Shown here: one piece after another, positions 19,087 to 28,375 of the stretch
Layout: each line of letters opens with the position of its first letter
Position numbering within the stretch: the stretch's first letter is position 1
From: Halobacterium sp. CBA1132
GTDB taxonomy: Archaea; Halobacteriota; Halobacteria; Halobacteriales; Halobacteriaceae
Assembly: GCF_001485535.1 (NCBI RefSeq)
Contig: NZ_BCMZ01000001.1
Span: 2,294,001 to 2,358,000, forward strand
Direction of reading: 5' to 3'
Length of the DNA stretch: 64,000 nucleotides
Translations under genes and position numbers: made by a program
The notes under the pieces: generated by a model
What the model was told of the DNA's origin: nothing
Databases searched by the model: none
Seen by the model: the letters and a program-made list of their open reading frames with translations, nothing else

Positions 19087-20916
19087 CTACTGGTACTCGC
19101 CGCGGTCGCCGATTTCGGTGCGGTGGCTCTTCTTCCGGGACGGACCCATCGCGCCGAAGCGCGGGGACTCGATCCAGTCGTAGCTGTAACTCTGGGTGAT
19201 GCCGTGCTGGAACGGCAGCAGGACGGCGTCCTCCCAGTTCGCGCGTTCGAGTTCGAGGTACGCCTCTTCGCGGGCCGAGGCGGCCTCGTCGGAGAACCCG
19301 AGGTTGTTCTGGACGGTCTCCCACGCGTCCTTCGCGTCGCCCGCTGCGTCGCCCGTCTCCTCGGACCAGCGCAGGTACGACGACCCGCCCTGCTGGAAGA
19401 ACGTGTTCGGCGGGTTGATGAGCGAGAGGAAGTTGTCCGCGCCGGGGTAGTCGGCGATCCAACCGAGGTAGTAGAGCTCGAAGTTCCCGTTGCGGCCGCG
19501 GTTGAGGAACGTACTCCAGTCGGCGGACTGGAACTCGAGATTGATGTGTGCCTGCTGGAGCTTGTCACGCAGCAGCGAGTACGCCTGCTCGCCCCACGAC
19601 GACGCCGTGCTGGACGGCATGTCGAAGGCGAGCGTGTACTGGTTGTTCGGCCCGTAGCCGGCGTCCTCCATGACCTGTCGCGCCTGGTCGATTTCGGCCG
19701 TCTGCCCGTACGGGTACTCGGACTGGAGTTCGTTGTAGCGCTGGGCGCCACCGGGGAACAGCGCCGGCGGCGTGAAGAAGTACCCCGGCTTCCCGGGCGT
19801 GTTGATGACCTGGTCGTTGATAGCCTGCTGGTCCATCGCGTGCGCGACCGCCTGCCGAACCGGCTTCTCCACGTTCTGCGTGTCGAAGGCGTAGTAGTAC
19901 GTGGAGAGGGTGGGAACCTCGTAGTACTGGGCGGTCATGTCATTGGGGTCGAAGGGGCCGTAGGTACCGTACTGGCGGCCGCGGTCGTCGGTCCCTTCGA
20001 AGTTCCGCAGCGACGGGTCGTACTTCGCCGACGGGATGTACGGGCTGTCGGCGTTGACGTTCGACGTGGCGTACGTGAACGCGGCGTTCGACTCCGTGAA
20101 CACGGAGTAGTCGAGGCCCTCGTTGAGAATCTCGTCGCCGTGGTAGTCGTCGCGGGCGTCGAGTCGGATGGTGGTGGCTTCGCTCCACTCCACCAGCTCG
20201 TAGGGGCCGGCACCGACGGGGTCCGACGACGCGAACTTGTCGTAGTCCATCTCGCCGTCGTAGCCCTCGATGTCGCCGACGATGCCTTCCGGAATCGGGA
20301 CGAACGCGGAGTACGCGATGAGTTCCAGGGCCGCGTAGAACGGCTCCGAGAGGGTGACGGTGACCTCGTAGTCGCTGGTGGCCTCGACGGCTATGCTTCC
20401 GGGCACGTACGTCTCGTTGCCCTCGCTGTCGGTCTCGGTCTCGTGGACGACGCCCAGCGTGTCGAGGATGAAGCCTGCGCGGTTGGAGTTGTCGGAGGCC
20501 GCGAGGCGCTCCCACGCGTAGACGACGTCGGAGGCGGTGACTTCGGTGCCGTTGTTGTACGTCGCGCCTTCCTTGAGCTGGAAGGTGATGGTGGTGCTGT
20601 CCTCGGAGACCGTGTAGTCGGTCGCGAGGAGCGTTTCGACGTTGACCGTGCCGTTGACGTAGTTGGTCAGGCCGTCGAAGATGTTGTTGATGTGGGCACC
20701 AGAGGTGGTGTCCGTCGCGTAGATTGGGTCCATCGAGTCCGCCGTCCCGACCTGGCGGCCTCGATAACGGTTCTCGTCGTTGCGCTCGGTCGTTCCATTC
20801 GTCGTGCCTCCGCTGTCGCCGTCGCCACCGGTACAACCGGCCAGGGCGGCTGCGGTCGCAGCGGCGCCGGTTCCCTGCAGGAACCGACGGCGGGAGAGGT
20901 TGTCAGTGTCTGTCAT
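19087..20916 (-). CDS. dppA: peptide ABC transporter substrate-binding protein
   Basis: 609-residue SBP family 5 lipoprotein. The Tat signal SRRRFLQGTGAAATAAALAGC ends in a lipobox Cys near residue 28, followed by a Gly/Thr/Asp-rich linker. The family signature is the segment LLATDYTVSEDSTTITFQLKEG near residue 110. It binds peptides or similar solutes outside the cell and delivers them to DppB/C; the true substrate is not readable from sequence. It is the first gene of the A-B-C-D-F operon. A/T-rich boxes (TTTTATCAC, TATAGATTAATAA) at about 20928-20952 are its likely promoter. Confidence 0.93.
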   Translation of the reverse strand: MTDTDNLSRRRFLQGTGAAATAAALAGCTGGDGDSGGTTNGTTERNDENRYRGRQVGTADSMDPIYATDTTSGAHINNIFDGLTNYVNGTVNVETLLATDYTVSEDSTTITFQLKEGATYNNGTEVTASDVVYAWERLAASDNSNRAGFILDTLGVVHETETDSEGNETYVPGSIAVEATSDYEVTVTLSEPFYAALELIAYSAFVPIPEGIVGDIEGYDGEMDYDKFASSDPVGAGPYELVEWSEATTIRLDARDDYHGDEILNEGLDYSVFTESNAAFTYATSNVNADSPYIPSAKYDPSLRNFEGTDDRGRQYGTYGPFDPNDMTAQYYEVPTLSTYYYAFDTQNVEKPVRQAVAHAMDQQAINDQVINTPGKPGYFFTPPALFPGGAQRYNELQSEYPYGQTAEIDQARQVMEDAGYGPNNQYTLAFDMPSSTASSWGEQAYSLLRDKLQQAHINLEFQSADWSTFLNRGRNGNFELYYLGWIADYPGADNFLSLINPPNTFFQQGGSSYLRWSEETGDAAGDAKDAWETVQNNLGFSDEAASAREEAYLELERANWEDAVLLPFQHGITQSYSYDWIESPRFGAMGPSRKKSHRTEIGDRGEYQ

Positions 20917-20927
20917 CCAAACCCCGG

Positions 20928-20952
20928 TTATTAATCTATAGTGATAAAATTA
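20928..20952 (-). promoter_or_regulatory. likely promoter of the dpp operon
   Basis: A/T-rich block in an otherwise GC-rich region, 12-36 bases before the dppA start. On the minus strand it reads TTTTATCACTATAGATTAAT, fitting a TATA box for a leaderless or short-leader transcript. Confidence 0.55.
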
Positions 20953-21097
20953 CCGCTTTTGTAGATGTGCGACGCATAAAATCGGAACGTGAAACGTACG
21001 TACAACCGGGCGCCAGCGTGGCCGACAGAGCGGTATTTCGACTCGTCCTGTCAGTCCGACGGGCTTAAGTAGTGGGTGTCACGTTGTATCATACGTC

Positions 21098-21265
21098 ATG
21101 ACGACTGACGCCGCGCAGCCGGTGAACGCGTCCGGCACCGACGTGATGGCCTCCCTCGACGACGAGGGCCCCGAGTCCCGACTCGTCATCGCGGACATCT
21201 CCTGCGACGAGGCGTGGATGTCGGTAACAGCGGACCACGCGACCGCGCTCTCGGCGTGGCGATAG
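21098..21265 (+). CDS. small haloarchaeal protein, DUF7556-like
   Basis: 55 residues, too short for most gene finders. It starts at the ATG at 21098 with a CTTAAGTA box about 28 bases upstream. The core SRLVIADISCDEAWMSV and the ending ALSAWR match a widespread haloarchaeal small-protein family (probably DUF7556). Function unknown. It precedes the PPC-domain gene and polC in the same direction. Confidence 0.7.
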   Translation: MTTDAAQPVNASGTDVMASLDDEGPESRLVIADISCDEAWMSVTADHATALSAWR

Positions 21266-21363
21266 GCCGGCGACGGCGTTCCGACTTTTTCGCGGTTTCC
21301 GTTTCGTCGTTCCCCGACACCTAGACGGTAGGACTTTTGCTGGCGCGCCCGTTGGATGCACCC

Positions 21364-21783
21364 ATGAACGTCCGCGAAGTCTCCGGCGGCCGCGAGTTCG
21401 TCGCGCGACTCGACCACGGCGCCGACTGGCGCGAGGAGATCGAGTCGCTGGCCGCCGACCGGGGTATCGACGCCGCGTGGTTTATCGGCATGGGCGCGGT
21501 GCAGGACGCCGAACTCTGGTACTACGACCAGGACGACTTCGAGTACAAGGCCGCGCGCTTCGAGGAACCGCTCGAAGTGGCGGCCTGCGTCGGGAACCTC
21601 TCGGAGTTAAACGGTGAACCCTTCGCGCACACGCACGTGACTCTCTCCCGGCGCTCGGGGCAGGCGCTGGCCGGCCACCTCGACCGCGCGACCGTGTTCG
21701 CCGGCGAGCTGTACGTCCGCGAACTCGACACCGAGCTGGTCCGCGAGCACGACGACGCCACCGATCTCGATCTCTGGCTGTAA
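21364..21783 (+). CDS. PPC/DUF296 domain protein
   Basis: 139 residues forming one PPC (DUF296) domain: DHGADWREEIESLAADRGIDAAWFIGMGAVQDAELWYYD at the N-terminus and the conserved EPFAHTHVTLSRRSGQALAGHL block near residue 87. PPC domains are found in AT-hook proteins of plants and as stand-alone proteins in prokaryotes, where they form trimers of uncertain function. The stop overlaps the polC start by one base, so it is translationally coupled to polC. Confidence 0.88.
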   Translation: MNVREVSGGREFVARLDHGADWREEIESLAADRGIDAAWFIGMGAVQDAELWYYDQDDFEYKAARFEEPLEVAACVGNLSELNGEPFAHTHVTLSRRSGQALAGHLDRATVFAGELYVRELDTELVREHDDATDLDLWL

Positions 21784-24700
21784 TGCGGCCCGAGGACGAG
21801 GACTACTTCGCGTCGCTGGAAGCCGGCCTCGACGACGCCTTCGACGTCGCCGAGCGCGCGAAGCGCCGCGGCGAGGACCCCAAGCCCGAGGTCGAGATTC
21901 CGGTCGCGAAGGACATGGCCGACCGCGTCGAGAACATCCTCGGCATCGACGGGGTCGCCGAGCGCGTCCGCGAGTTGGAGGGCGAGATGTCCCGCGAGGA
22001 GGCCGCGCTCGAACTCGTCGAGGACTTCGTCGAGGGGCGCGTCGGCGACTACGAGACGAACGCCGGGAAAGTCGAGGGCGCGGTCCGCACCGCGGTCGCG
22101 CTGCTCACGGAGGGCGTGGTCGCGGCGCCCATCGAGGGCATCGACCGCGTCGAAGTCAACCAGAACGACGACGGCACCGAGTACGTCGCCGTCTACTACG
22201 CCGGCCCGATTCGGTCGGCGGGCGGGACCGCGCAGGCGCTGTCCGTGCTGGTCGCGGACTACGCCCGCGCGCTGCTGGACATCGACCGCTTCAAGCCGCG
22301 TGACGAGGAGATCGAGCGCTACGCCGAGGAGGTCGACCTCTACGACTCCGAGACCGGACTCCAGTACTCGCCGAAGGACAAGGAGACGAAATTTATCACC
22401 GAGCACTGCCCCGTCATGCTAGACGGGGAGGCGACCGGCGACGAGGAAGTGGACGGCTTCCGCGACCTCGAACGCATCGCGACGAACTCCGCACGTGGCG
22501 GGATGTGTCTCGTGCTCGCGGAGGGCATCGCGCTGAAGGCGCCCAAGATTCAGCGCTACACGCGGAATTTGGACGAGGTCGAGTGGCCGTGGCTCCAAGA
22601 CCTCATCGACGGCACCATCGGAGAGAGCGAGGCCGACCAGGGGGAGGCCTCGGAGGACGCGAGCGGCGAAGCCGCGAGCGAAGCAGACGAGCGCGACGCC
22701 GACGACGCCACCGAGGCGCCCGACGGCCCGCCCCGTGTCGACCCGTCGAACAAGTTCCTCCGCGACCTCATCGCGGGCCGCCCGGTCTTCGGCCACCCCT
22801 CTAACGAGGGCGGCTTCCGGCTCCGGTACGGCCGTTCGCGCAACCACGGGTTCGCGACGGCGGGCATCCACCCGGCGACGATGCACCTCGTGGACGACTT
22901 CCTCGCGACCGGTACCCAAATCAAGACCGAGCGCCCCGGGAAGGCGGCGGGCATCGTCCCCGTCGACTCCATCGAGGGGCCGACGGTCAAACTCGCGAAC
23001 GGCGACGTGCGCCGCATCGACGACCCCGAGGAAGCCCTCGAAGTCAGGAACGGCGTCGTCGAGATTCTGGATGTCGGCGAGTACCTCGTGAACTACGGCG
23101 AGTTCGTGGAGAACAACCACGACCTCGCGCCCGCGAGCTACGCCCCGGAGTGGTGGGTGCAGGACTTCGAGACAGCCGGCGCGGACGTGCAGGCCCTGCG
23201 GGACTCGCCGTACGTCGACCTCGAACACCCCGGCGCCGACCAAGCACTTGAGTGGGCCAGCGAGTACGACGCGCCGCTCCACCCCGAGTACACGTACCTC
23301 TGGCACGACATCGACGTCGCGGACTTCGAAGCGTTGGCAGAGGTCGTCGCGGACGCCCACACGGAGGACGGCGACGACCTCGTCGTGGCCAACGAGGACG
23401 CGGTCCGCGAGCCGCTCGAAGCGCTGCTCGTCGAACACACGCAGGACGACGACGAGATTCGGATTCCGGACTGGCTGCCGTTCGCGCGCTCGCTCGGCGT
23501 TACCGACGACCTGACTCGGGAGTGGGACGACCTCTCCGCGGACGCCCGCGAGTGGCCGAACGCGCTCGCCGCCGTCAACGAGGTCGCCCCGTTCGACGTT
23601 CGCGAGCGCGCGCCCACGCGTATCGGAAACCGTATGGGCCGCCCCGAGAAGTCCGAGTCCCGCGACCTCTCCCCGGCGGTCCACACGCTGTTCCCCATCG
23701 GCGAAGCCGGCGGCAGCCAGCGCGACGTCAGCGAGGCCGCCCGGTACGCCCCCGACATGAGCGACACGCCCGGCGAACTCGACGTGCAACTCGGCGTCCG
23801 CGAGTGCCCGGACTGCGGCGACCAGACGTTCGAGCCGCGCTGCGAGGACTGCGGCGAGTGGACCGACCCCTACTACGAGTGCCCCGACTGCGGTATCGAG
23901 GGCGACCCCGACGAGTCCGGCCGCGTCGAGTGCCCGCGCTGCGAGCGCGAACTCGACAACGTCGCCGTCCAGACCGTCGACGTCGGCGCCGAGTACCGCG
24001 ACGCCCTCCAAGCCGTCGGCGAGCGCGAGAACGCCTTCGACCAACTCAAAGGCGTGCAGGGGTTGATGTCCGCGGAGAAAGTCCCCGAACCGATGGAGAA
24101 GGGCGTCCTGCGCGCCAAACACGACGTCACCGCGTTCAAGGACGGCACCGTCCGCTACGACATGACCGACCTCCCGGTCACGTCGGTCAAACCCAGCGAA
24201 CTCGACGTCACCGTCGAGCACTTCCGCGAACTCGGATACGAGGAGGACATCCACGGCGACCCCTTGGAGCACGACGACCAACTGGTCGAACTCCGCGTGC
24301 AGGACGTCGTGCTCTCGGACGGCGCCGCCGAACACATGCTCCAGACCGCGGACTTCGTCGACGACCTCCTCACCCAGTACTACGGCCTCGACCCGTTCTA
24401 CGAATTGGAGGAGCGCGACGACCTCGTCGGCGAACTCGTCTTCGGGATGGCGCCCCACACCTCCGCCGCCGTCGTCGGCCGCGTCATCGGATTCACGTCG
24501 GCTTCGGTCGGCTACGCGCATCCGTACTTTCACGCCGCAAAGCGTCGGAACTGCTTCCACCCGGAGACGAAGGTGTGGTTCGAGGACGAAGCCGGCGAGT
24601 GGCACCACGACCCCATCGAGACACTCGTCGAGGACCGTCTCGACCCCGAAACGGCCAATCAGGACGACTTCGGGACGCTCGTGCAGGAACTCGACGGCGA

Positions 24701-25856
24701 CGTGTTCGTGCCGTCCGTGAACGACGACGGCGAAGTCGTGCGGAAGCCGGTTGAGGCTGTCTCGAAGCATCCAGCGCCCGACCACATGGTTCGCATCGAG
24801 GCCGAATCCGGCCGCGAACTGACAGTGACGCCGGACCACGAGCTCCTGTGCTGGGCGGGGAACAGTGTCGAACGCGTCGAAGCCCGCGAACTCGACGGCG
24901 ACGAGACGCTGCTCTCGAGTACGTTCGACGAACCCGAGATGGCTGCAACTGCGGATACTGCGGTTGGCGTCACCGACGGTGGCGCGACGCGACGCGACGG
25001 CATCGCCAGCGTCGAGCACGTCGCCAGTGACACCGACCACACGTACTGCCTCACCGTCGCAGACACGCACTCCCTGTTCGCGAACGGCGTTGCGGCGGCG
25101 CAGTGCGACGGTGACGAGGACTGCGTAATGTTGCTGATGGACGGCCTCGTCAACTTCTCTAAGTCGTACTTGCCGGACCAGCGCGGCGGGCGGATGGACG
25201 CGCCGCTGGTGATGTCCTCGCGCATCGACCCGAGCGAAATCGACGACGAAGCGCACAACATGGACGTCGTCAGCCAGTATCCGCGGGAGTTCTACGAGGC
25301 AACTCGCGAGATGGCCGACCCGGGCGAGGTCGAGGACATCGTGGAGATTGCCGAAGAGAGCCTCGGGACCGACACTGAGTACGCGGGCTTCGAGCACACG
25401 CACGACACCTCGGACATCCACCTCGGGCCGAGCCTGTCGGCGTACAAGACGCTCGGGTCGATGATGGACAAAATGGACGCCCAGCTCGAGCTCGCGCGGA
25501 AACTGCGGGCCGTCGACGAGACGGACGTCGCCGAGCGCGTCATCGAGTACCACTTCCTCCCGGACCTCATCGGGAACCTGCGCGCGTTCAGCCGCCAGGA
25601 GACGCGGTGTCTGGACTGCGGGGAGAAGTACCGCCGGATGCCGCTCACCGGGGACTGCCGGGAGTGCGGCGGGCGCGTGAATCTCACCGTCCACGAGGGC
25701 TCCGTGAACAAGTACATGGACACCGCTATCACGGTCGCCGAGGAGTACGACTGCCGGGAGTACACCAAGCAGCGACTGGAGGTCCTGGAAGCGAGTCTCG
25801 AATCGATTTTCGAGAATGACAAGAACAAGCAGAGCGGCATCGCGGACTTCATGTAA
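21783..25856 (+). CDS. polC: DNA polymerase D large subunit (DP2) with intein
   Basis: 1357-residue precursor; 1173 after splicing. DP2 is the catalytic subunit of the archaeal replicative polymerase PolD. Visible are an acidic low-complexity insert (about residues 280-310), a zinc-ribbon region CPDCGDQTFEPRCEDCGEW...CPRC (about 675-722), the catalytic NCDGDED motif (split by the intein), DPSEIDDEAHNMD, and the C-terminal zinc module CLDCGEKY...CREC (about 1276-1300) before the PCNA-interaction-like end (QSGIADFM). The intein occupies residues 924-1107. The small subunit is not in the window. Confidence 0.97.
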   Translation: MRPEDEDYFASLEAGLDDAFDVAERAKRRGEDPKPEVEIPVAKDMADRVENILGIDGVAERVRELEGEMSREEAALELVEDFVEGRVGDYETNAGKVEGAVRTAVALLTEGVVAAPIEGIDRVEVNQNDDGTEYVAVYYAGPIRSAGGTAQALSVLVADYARALLDIDRFKPRDEEIERYAEEVDLYDSETGLQYSPKDKETKFITEHCPVMLDGEATGDEEVDGFRDLERIATNSARGGMCLVLAEGIALKAPKIQRYTRNLDEVEWPWLQDLIDGTIGESEADQGEASEDASGEAASEADERDADDATEAPDGPPRVDPSNKFLRDLIAGRPVFGHPSNEGGFRLRYGRSRNHGFATAGIHPATMHLVDDFLATGTQIKTERPGKAAGIVPVDSIEGPTVKLANGDVRRIDDPEEALEVRNGVVEILDVGEYLVNYGEFVENNHDLAPASYAPEWWVQDFETAGADVQALRDSPYVDLEHPGADQALEWASEYDAPLHPEYTYLWHDIDVADFEALAEVVADAHTEDGDDLVVANEDAVREPLEALLVEHTQDDDEIRIPDWLPFARSLGVTDDLTREWDDLSADAREWPNALAAVNEVAPFDVRERAPTRIGNRMGRPEKSESRDLSPAVHTLFPIGEAGGSQRDVSEAARYAPDMSDTPGELDVQLGVRECPDCGDQTFEPRCEDCGEWTDPYYECPDCGIEGDPDESGRVECPRCERELDNVAVQTVDVGAEYRDALQAVGERENAFDQLKGVQGLMSAEKVPEPMEKGVLRAKHDVTAFKDGTVRYDMTDLPVTSVKPSELDVTVEHFRELGYEEDIHGDPLEHDDQLVELRVQDVVLSDGAAEHMLQTADFVDDLLTQYYGLDPFYELEERDDLVGELVFGMAPHTSAAVVGRVIGFTSASVGYAHPYFHAAKRRNCFHPETKVWFEDEAGEWHHDPIETLVEDRLDPETANQDDFGTLVQELDGDVFVPSVNDDGEVVRKPVEAVSKHPAPDHMVRIEAESGRELTVTPDHELLCWAGNSVERVEARELDGDETLLSSTFDEPEMAATADTAVGVTDGGATRRDGIASVEHVASDTDHTYCLTVADTHSLFANGVAAAQCDGDEDCVMLLMDGLVNFSKSYLPDQRGGRMDAPLVMSSRIDPSEIDDEAHNMDVVSQYPREFYEATREMADPGEVEDIVEIAEESLGTDTEYAGFEHTHDTSDIHLGPSLSAYKTLGSMMDKMDAQLELARKLRAVDETDVAERVIEYHFLPDLIGNLRAFSRQETRCLDCGEKYRRMPLTGDCRECGGRVNLTVHEGSVNKYMDTAITVAEEYDCREYTKQRLEVLEASLESIFENDKNKQSGIADFM
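24552..25103 (+). other. mini-intein in polC (184 residues)
   Basis: It begins with Cys (CFHPETKVWFEDE, block A), carries the block B motif VTPDHELL, block F-like VASDTDHTYCLTVADTHSLFA and ends NGVAAAQ before Cys of the extein. With 184 residues there is no room for a homing endonuclease domain, and no LAGLIDADG motif is seen. It interrupts the catalytic NCDGDED motif between Asn and Cys, the usual PolD insertion point. The final residue is Gln rather than Asn and the penultimate is Ala rather than His. Confidence 0.92.
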
Positions 25857-25914
25857 CACCTAGGCCTGCAAAATCGCGCGCCGTGCGGCTCCTCTCGCAC
25901 GCGACCGCGACCCG

Positions 25915-27135
25915 CTAGTCCTGCGGTTGAGGCGTGTCTTCGCGGTCGTCGGACTCATCGAGAGCGTCAGCGTCGTCCGCCGAGCGGTCGGCACCGTTCT
26001 CGCTAGTGTCGACTGGTTCGATGCCCTCGAACGCACCGAGGTCCGCGTCGTCGTCCGGCTCGGGTGTGCCAGCGAGTGCGGGTGGCTCGTAGGCGACCAG
26101 CAGTTGGTCGGTGATGGCGTAGAACGTCCCGGAGTCTGGATCTTCGACGACCGCGGTGTCGGAGTCGATGGCGAAGTCGACGACGTCCGACAGCGACGCG
26201 GCCGTCGCGCGCGGGCGGTCGTGGACTTCCTCGGGGAGGGTCGCGCGGACGACCCACTCGTCGAACTCCGCGCGCTCGTCGCGGAACGCCAGCAGGTCGC
26301 GCTCGTCGGCGGACAGCGCGAACTCGTTACGGTCCCGACCGACGCCGAGCACCGCGAGACCGGCGACGCCACCGACGAACAGAAGCGGACCGCCGACCGA
26401 CCACAGCGGCCCGTACTCCTTGGAGACGGTCACCGTCTCGGTCGTCGTCATGGCCTCGCTGCCGGTCGCCGCGGGCCCGACGGTGTACGTGTCGCCGTCG
26501 ACCGAGACCGGGAGGCGGTGACTGAGCGACAGCGACGCGGGCTGGCCCTCGACGCTCCCCTCGGTGGTCGCGTCCACCGCGACGAACGCCTCGACGGTGC
26601 CGGGCGTCTGCCCGAGCGACGCCTGAATCTCGGACTGGCGCTGCGCGAGCCGGCTGGCGTTCAGCGAGAACGCGACGCTCGCCGACTCCGCGGACTGCAC
26701 GTCGGCGCTGGTCCCGTCCAGCGGCGTGCGGTCGGTCCAGTAGACGGTGTTCTCGCTGTCCCCGCCGACCGCGCGCACGACGAGCGCGGCGTCGAGGTCG
26801 ACGGACGCGGCGGGCGCGTCGAGGCCGGAGTACGTCGCGACGTACCGGCCGTCGAGGATTGGTGATGCATCGGTGAAGTACGTCGAGCGGTTCGAGAGCG
26901 TCGTCCCCACGTCGAAAATCGGGTTCTCGCGGGTGATTTCGGCGGCGTGCTGGAACTCGCCGGAGACCCGCCAGTGCAGTTGCTCGGACTGCTCTTGGGT
27001 GGTTCCCGGAGCGGCGTGAGCGGTGTACGCCGCCCAGCCGCCAGCGACCGCGAGTACGGCCAGTGCCGCAACTAGTACTGGGAACCACGACGATACGACT
27101 GCCCGAACCCTGAGCCAGCGCGACCCCTCCCCCAT
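25915..27135 (-). CDS. DUF5305 membrane protein
   Basis: 406 residues. There is an N-terminal membrane segment (about 13-36), an extracellular beta-rich region with features such as GSMEGQPASLSLSHRLPVSVDGDTY-like strands, a second membrane segment (about 240-262), then a cytoplasmic part ending in an Asp/Glu/Pro-rich tail. This matches the DUF5305 family, which in haloarchaea is commonly found beside signal peptidase I genes. It lies 56 bases downstream of the signal peptidase gene and is the last gene of the surface module. Confidence 0.8.
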   Translation of the reverse strand: MGEGSRWLRVRAVVSSWFPVLVAALAVLAVAGGWAAYTAHAAPGTTQEQSEQLHWRVSGEFQHAAEITRENPIFDVGTTLSNRSTYFTDASPILDGRYVATYSGLDAPAASVDLDAALVVRAVGGDSENTVYWTDRTPLDGTSADVQSAESASVAFSLNASRLAQRQSEIQASLGQTPGTVEAFVAVDATTEGSVEGQPASLSLSHRLPVSVDGDTYTVGPAATGSEAMTTTETVTVSKEYGPLWSVGGPLLFVGGVAGLAVLGVGRDRNEFALSADERDLLAFRDERAEFDEWVVRATLPEEVHDRPRATAASLSDVVDFAIDSDTAVVEDPDSGTFYAITDQLLVAYEPPALAGTPEPDDDADLGAFEGIEPVDTSENGADRSADDADALDESDDREDTPQPQD

Positions 27136-27191
27136 GGCTCCCCGTCTGTAACGCGCTTGTATAGAACTGTCGGTGAACCAACTCGACTGCG

Positions 27192-28358
27192 TCAGTCAGT
27201 CAGGTAGCGGAGCGCGCGCCGCCACAGCGAGCGATCGTGGCGCGACTCGCGATTGCGCACGCGGACGCGGCGCCCGCCGAGCACGACCAACCCGAGCACC
27301 GCCATCCCGCCCGCGAGCGCGGCGTCGACGACGAGAATCGGGAGCCACGGGTGGACGGCGTGCAGCGTGTCGATGACGGACGTCGGGAGCACGGCGAGGT
27401 AGCGGTGTTCGGTGACGAACCGGCGGTAGTACCCCGTCTCGTCGGGCGCGGACAGCGTGACGTCGACGGCCGCTTCGCCGCGGCTGCCGACGGTGACGCG
27501 CTCGGGAGTCACGGAGACGCCCTCGCTAGCCGACTGGACGTACGCGACGACCGGGACGAGACCGGCGTTCGGGACGCTGTACGGCAGCGTCGCGGACTCG
27601 CCCTGCTGGATGACCGTGGGGTTCTCGGAGGCGAACTCCGCGCTCACGACGCCGAACTGCTGGGTGCCTGCTGGCACGACCATCGCGGCCGTCGCGGCGA
27701 CCACGAGCACCGCGGCGAGGACGGCGACGACGACGCCCGGCGAGACCCCCTGTTCGCGGTCCCGGCTCCGGTCGCGGTCCCGGTCGCGGCCGTCGCTGGC
27801 GAAGAACAAGTCGAAGACGTACAGCAGCGCGGACAGCCCCAACAGGAGGTACGCGATGCCCTGCGTACCGAGCAACGCTCGCGACCCCGTTATGACGGCG
27901 AGCCGGCGCTGAACGTCGGCGAACGCGCCCTGAAGTCCGGTAACGACGGTGCCGAGGTTCGGAACGACGACGACCGAGCCGCCGACCTGGAGCGCTTTCG
28001 CGACGACTTGCGCGTCCTTCACGGGCGGTTCGCCGCCGTCTTGGTCGGTGAACGGGTTCGCGTCCCCGCGCGTGATGTACCCTCGTTCCGTCACGTCGAC
28101 GACGCGGTGCGTGGTGAGGCCGCCGCCCTGCAGCTCCTCCGCGCGGAAGACGACGACGTCGCCCACCTCGACGTCGCCGTCGACGGCCGCCGGTACCGCG
28201 ACGAAGCCGTCGCCGGGCTCCAGCGTCGGTTCCATGCTCCCGGTCTCGACGTACCCCAGCAGGACCGGCGTCCCGAGCAGTTGCCCGACGAGCAGGGCGA
28301 CGACGACGAGGACGACGAGCGCCTCGCCGCCGAGCGTGAGCGCGCGACGGACAGACAT
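27192..28358 (-). CDS. SipW-like type I signal peptidase
   Basis: 388 residues. The peptidase domain is at the N-terminus: a membrane anchor (about 10-35), nucleophile Ser41 in TGSMEPTLEPGD, catalytic His84 in TTHRVV, and GYITRGDANPF containing the conserved Asp99. Use of His in place of the bacterial Lys is typical of archaeal/ER Sec11 and SipW enzymes. A C-terminal extension carries more membrane segments and a domain outside the cell, absent from SipW. Position beside several secreted proteins with one shared cleavage signature suggests a dedicated peptidase. Confidence 0.88.
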   Translation of the reverse strand: MSVRRALTLGGEALVVLVVVALLVGQLLGTPVLLGYVETGSMEPTLEPGDGFVAVPAAVDGDVEVGDVVVFRAEELQGGGLTTHRVVDVTERGYITRGDANPFTDQDGGEPPVKDAQVVAKALQVGGSVVVVPNLGTVVTGLQGAFADVQRRLAVITGSRALLGTQGIAYLLLGLSALLYVFDLFFASDGRDRDRDRSRDREQGVSPGVVVAVLAAVLVVAATAAMVVPAGTQQFGVVSAEFASENPTVIQQGESATLPYSVPNAGLVPVVAYVQSASEGVSVTPERVTVGSRGEAAVDVTLSAPDETGYYRRFVTEHRYLAVLPTSVIDTLHAVHPWLPILVVDAALAGGMAVLGLVVLGGRRVRVRNRESRHDRSLWRRALRYLTD

Positions 28359-28375
28359 TCACTCGGCCAGACGTG

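Noticed and set aside
21266-21363. Short gap before the PPC gene considered for a small RNA
   Set aside because: It is only 98 bases, with no stem or repeat beyond ordinary GC-rich composition.
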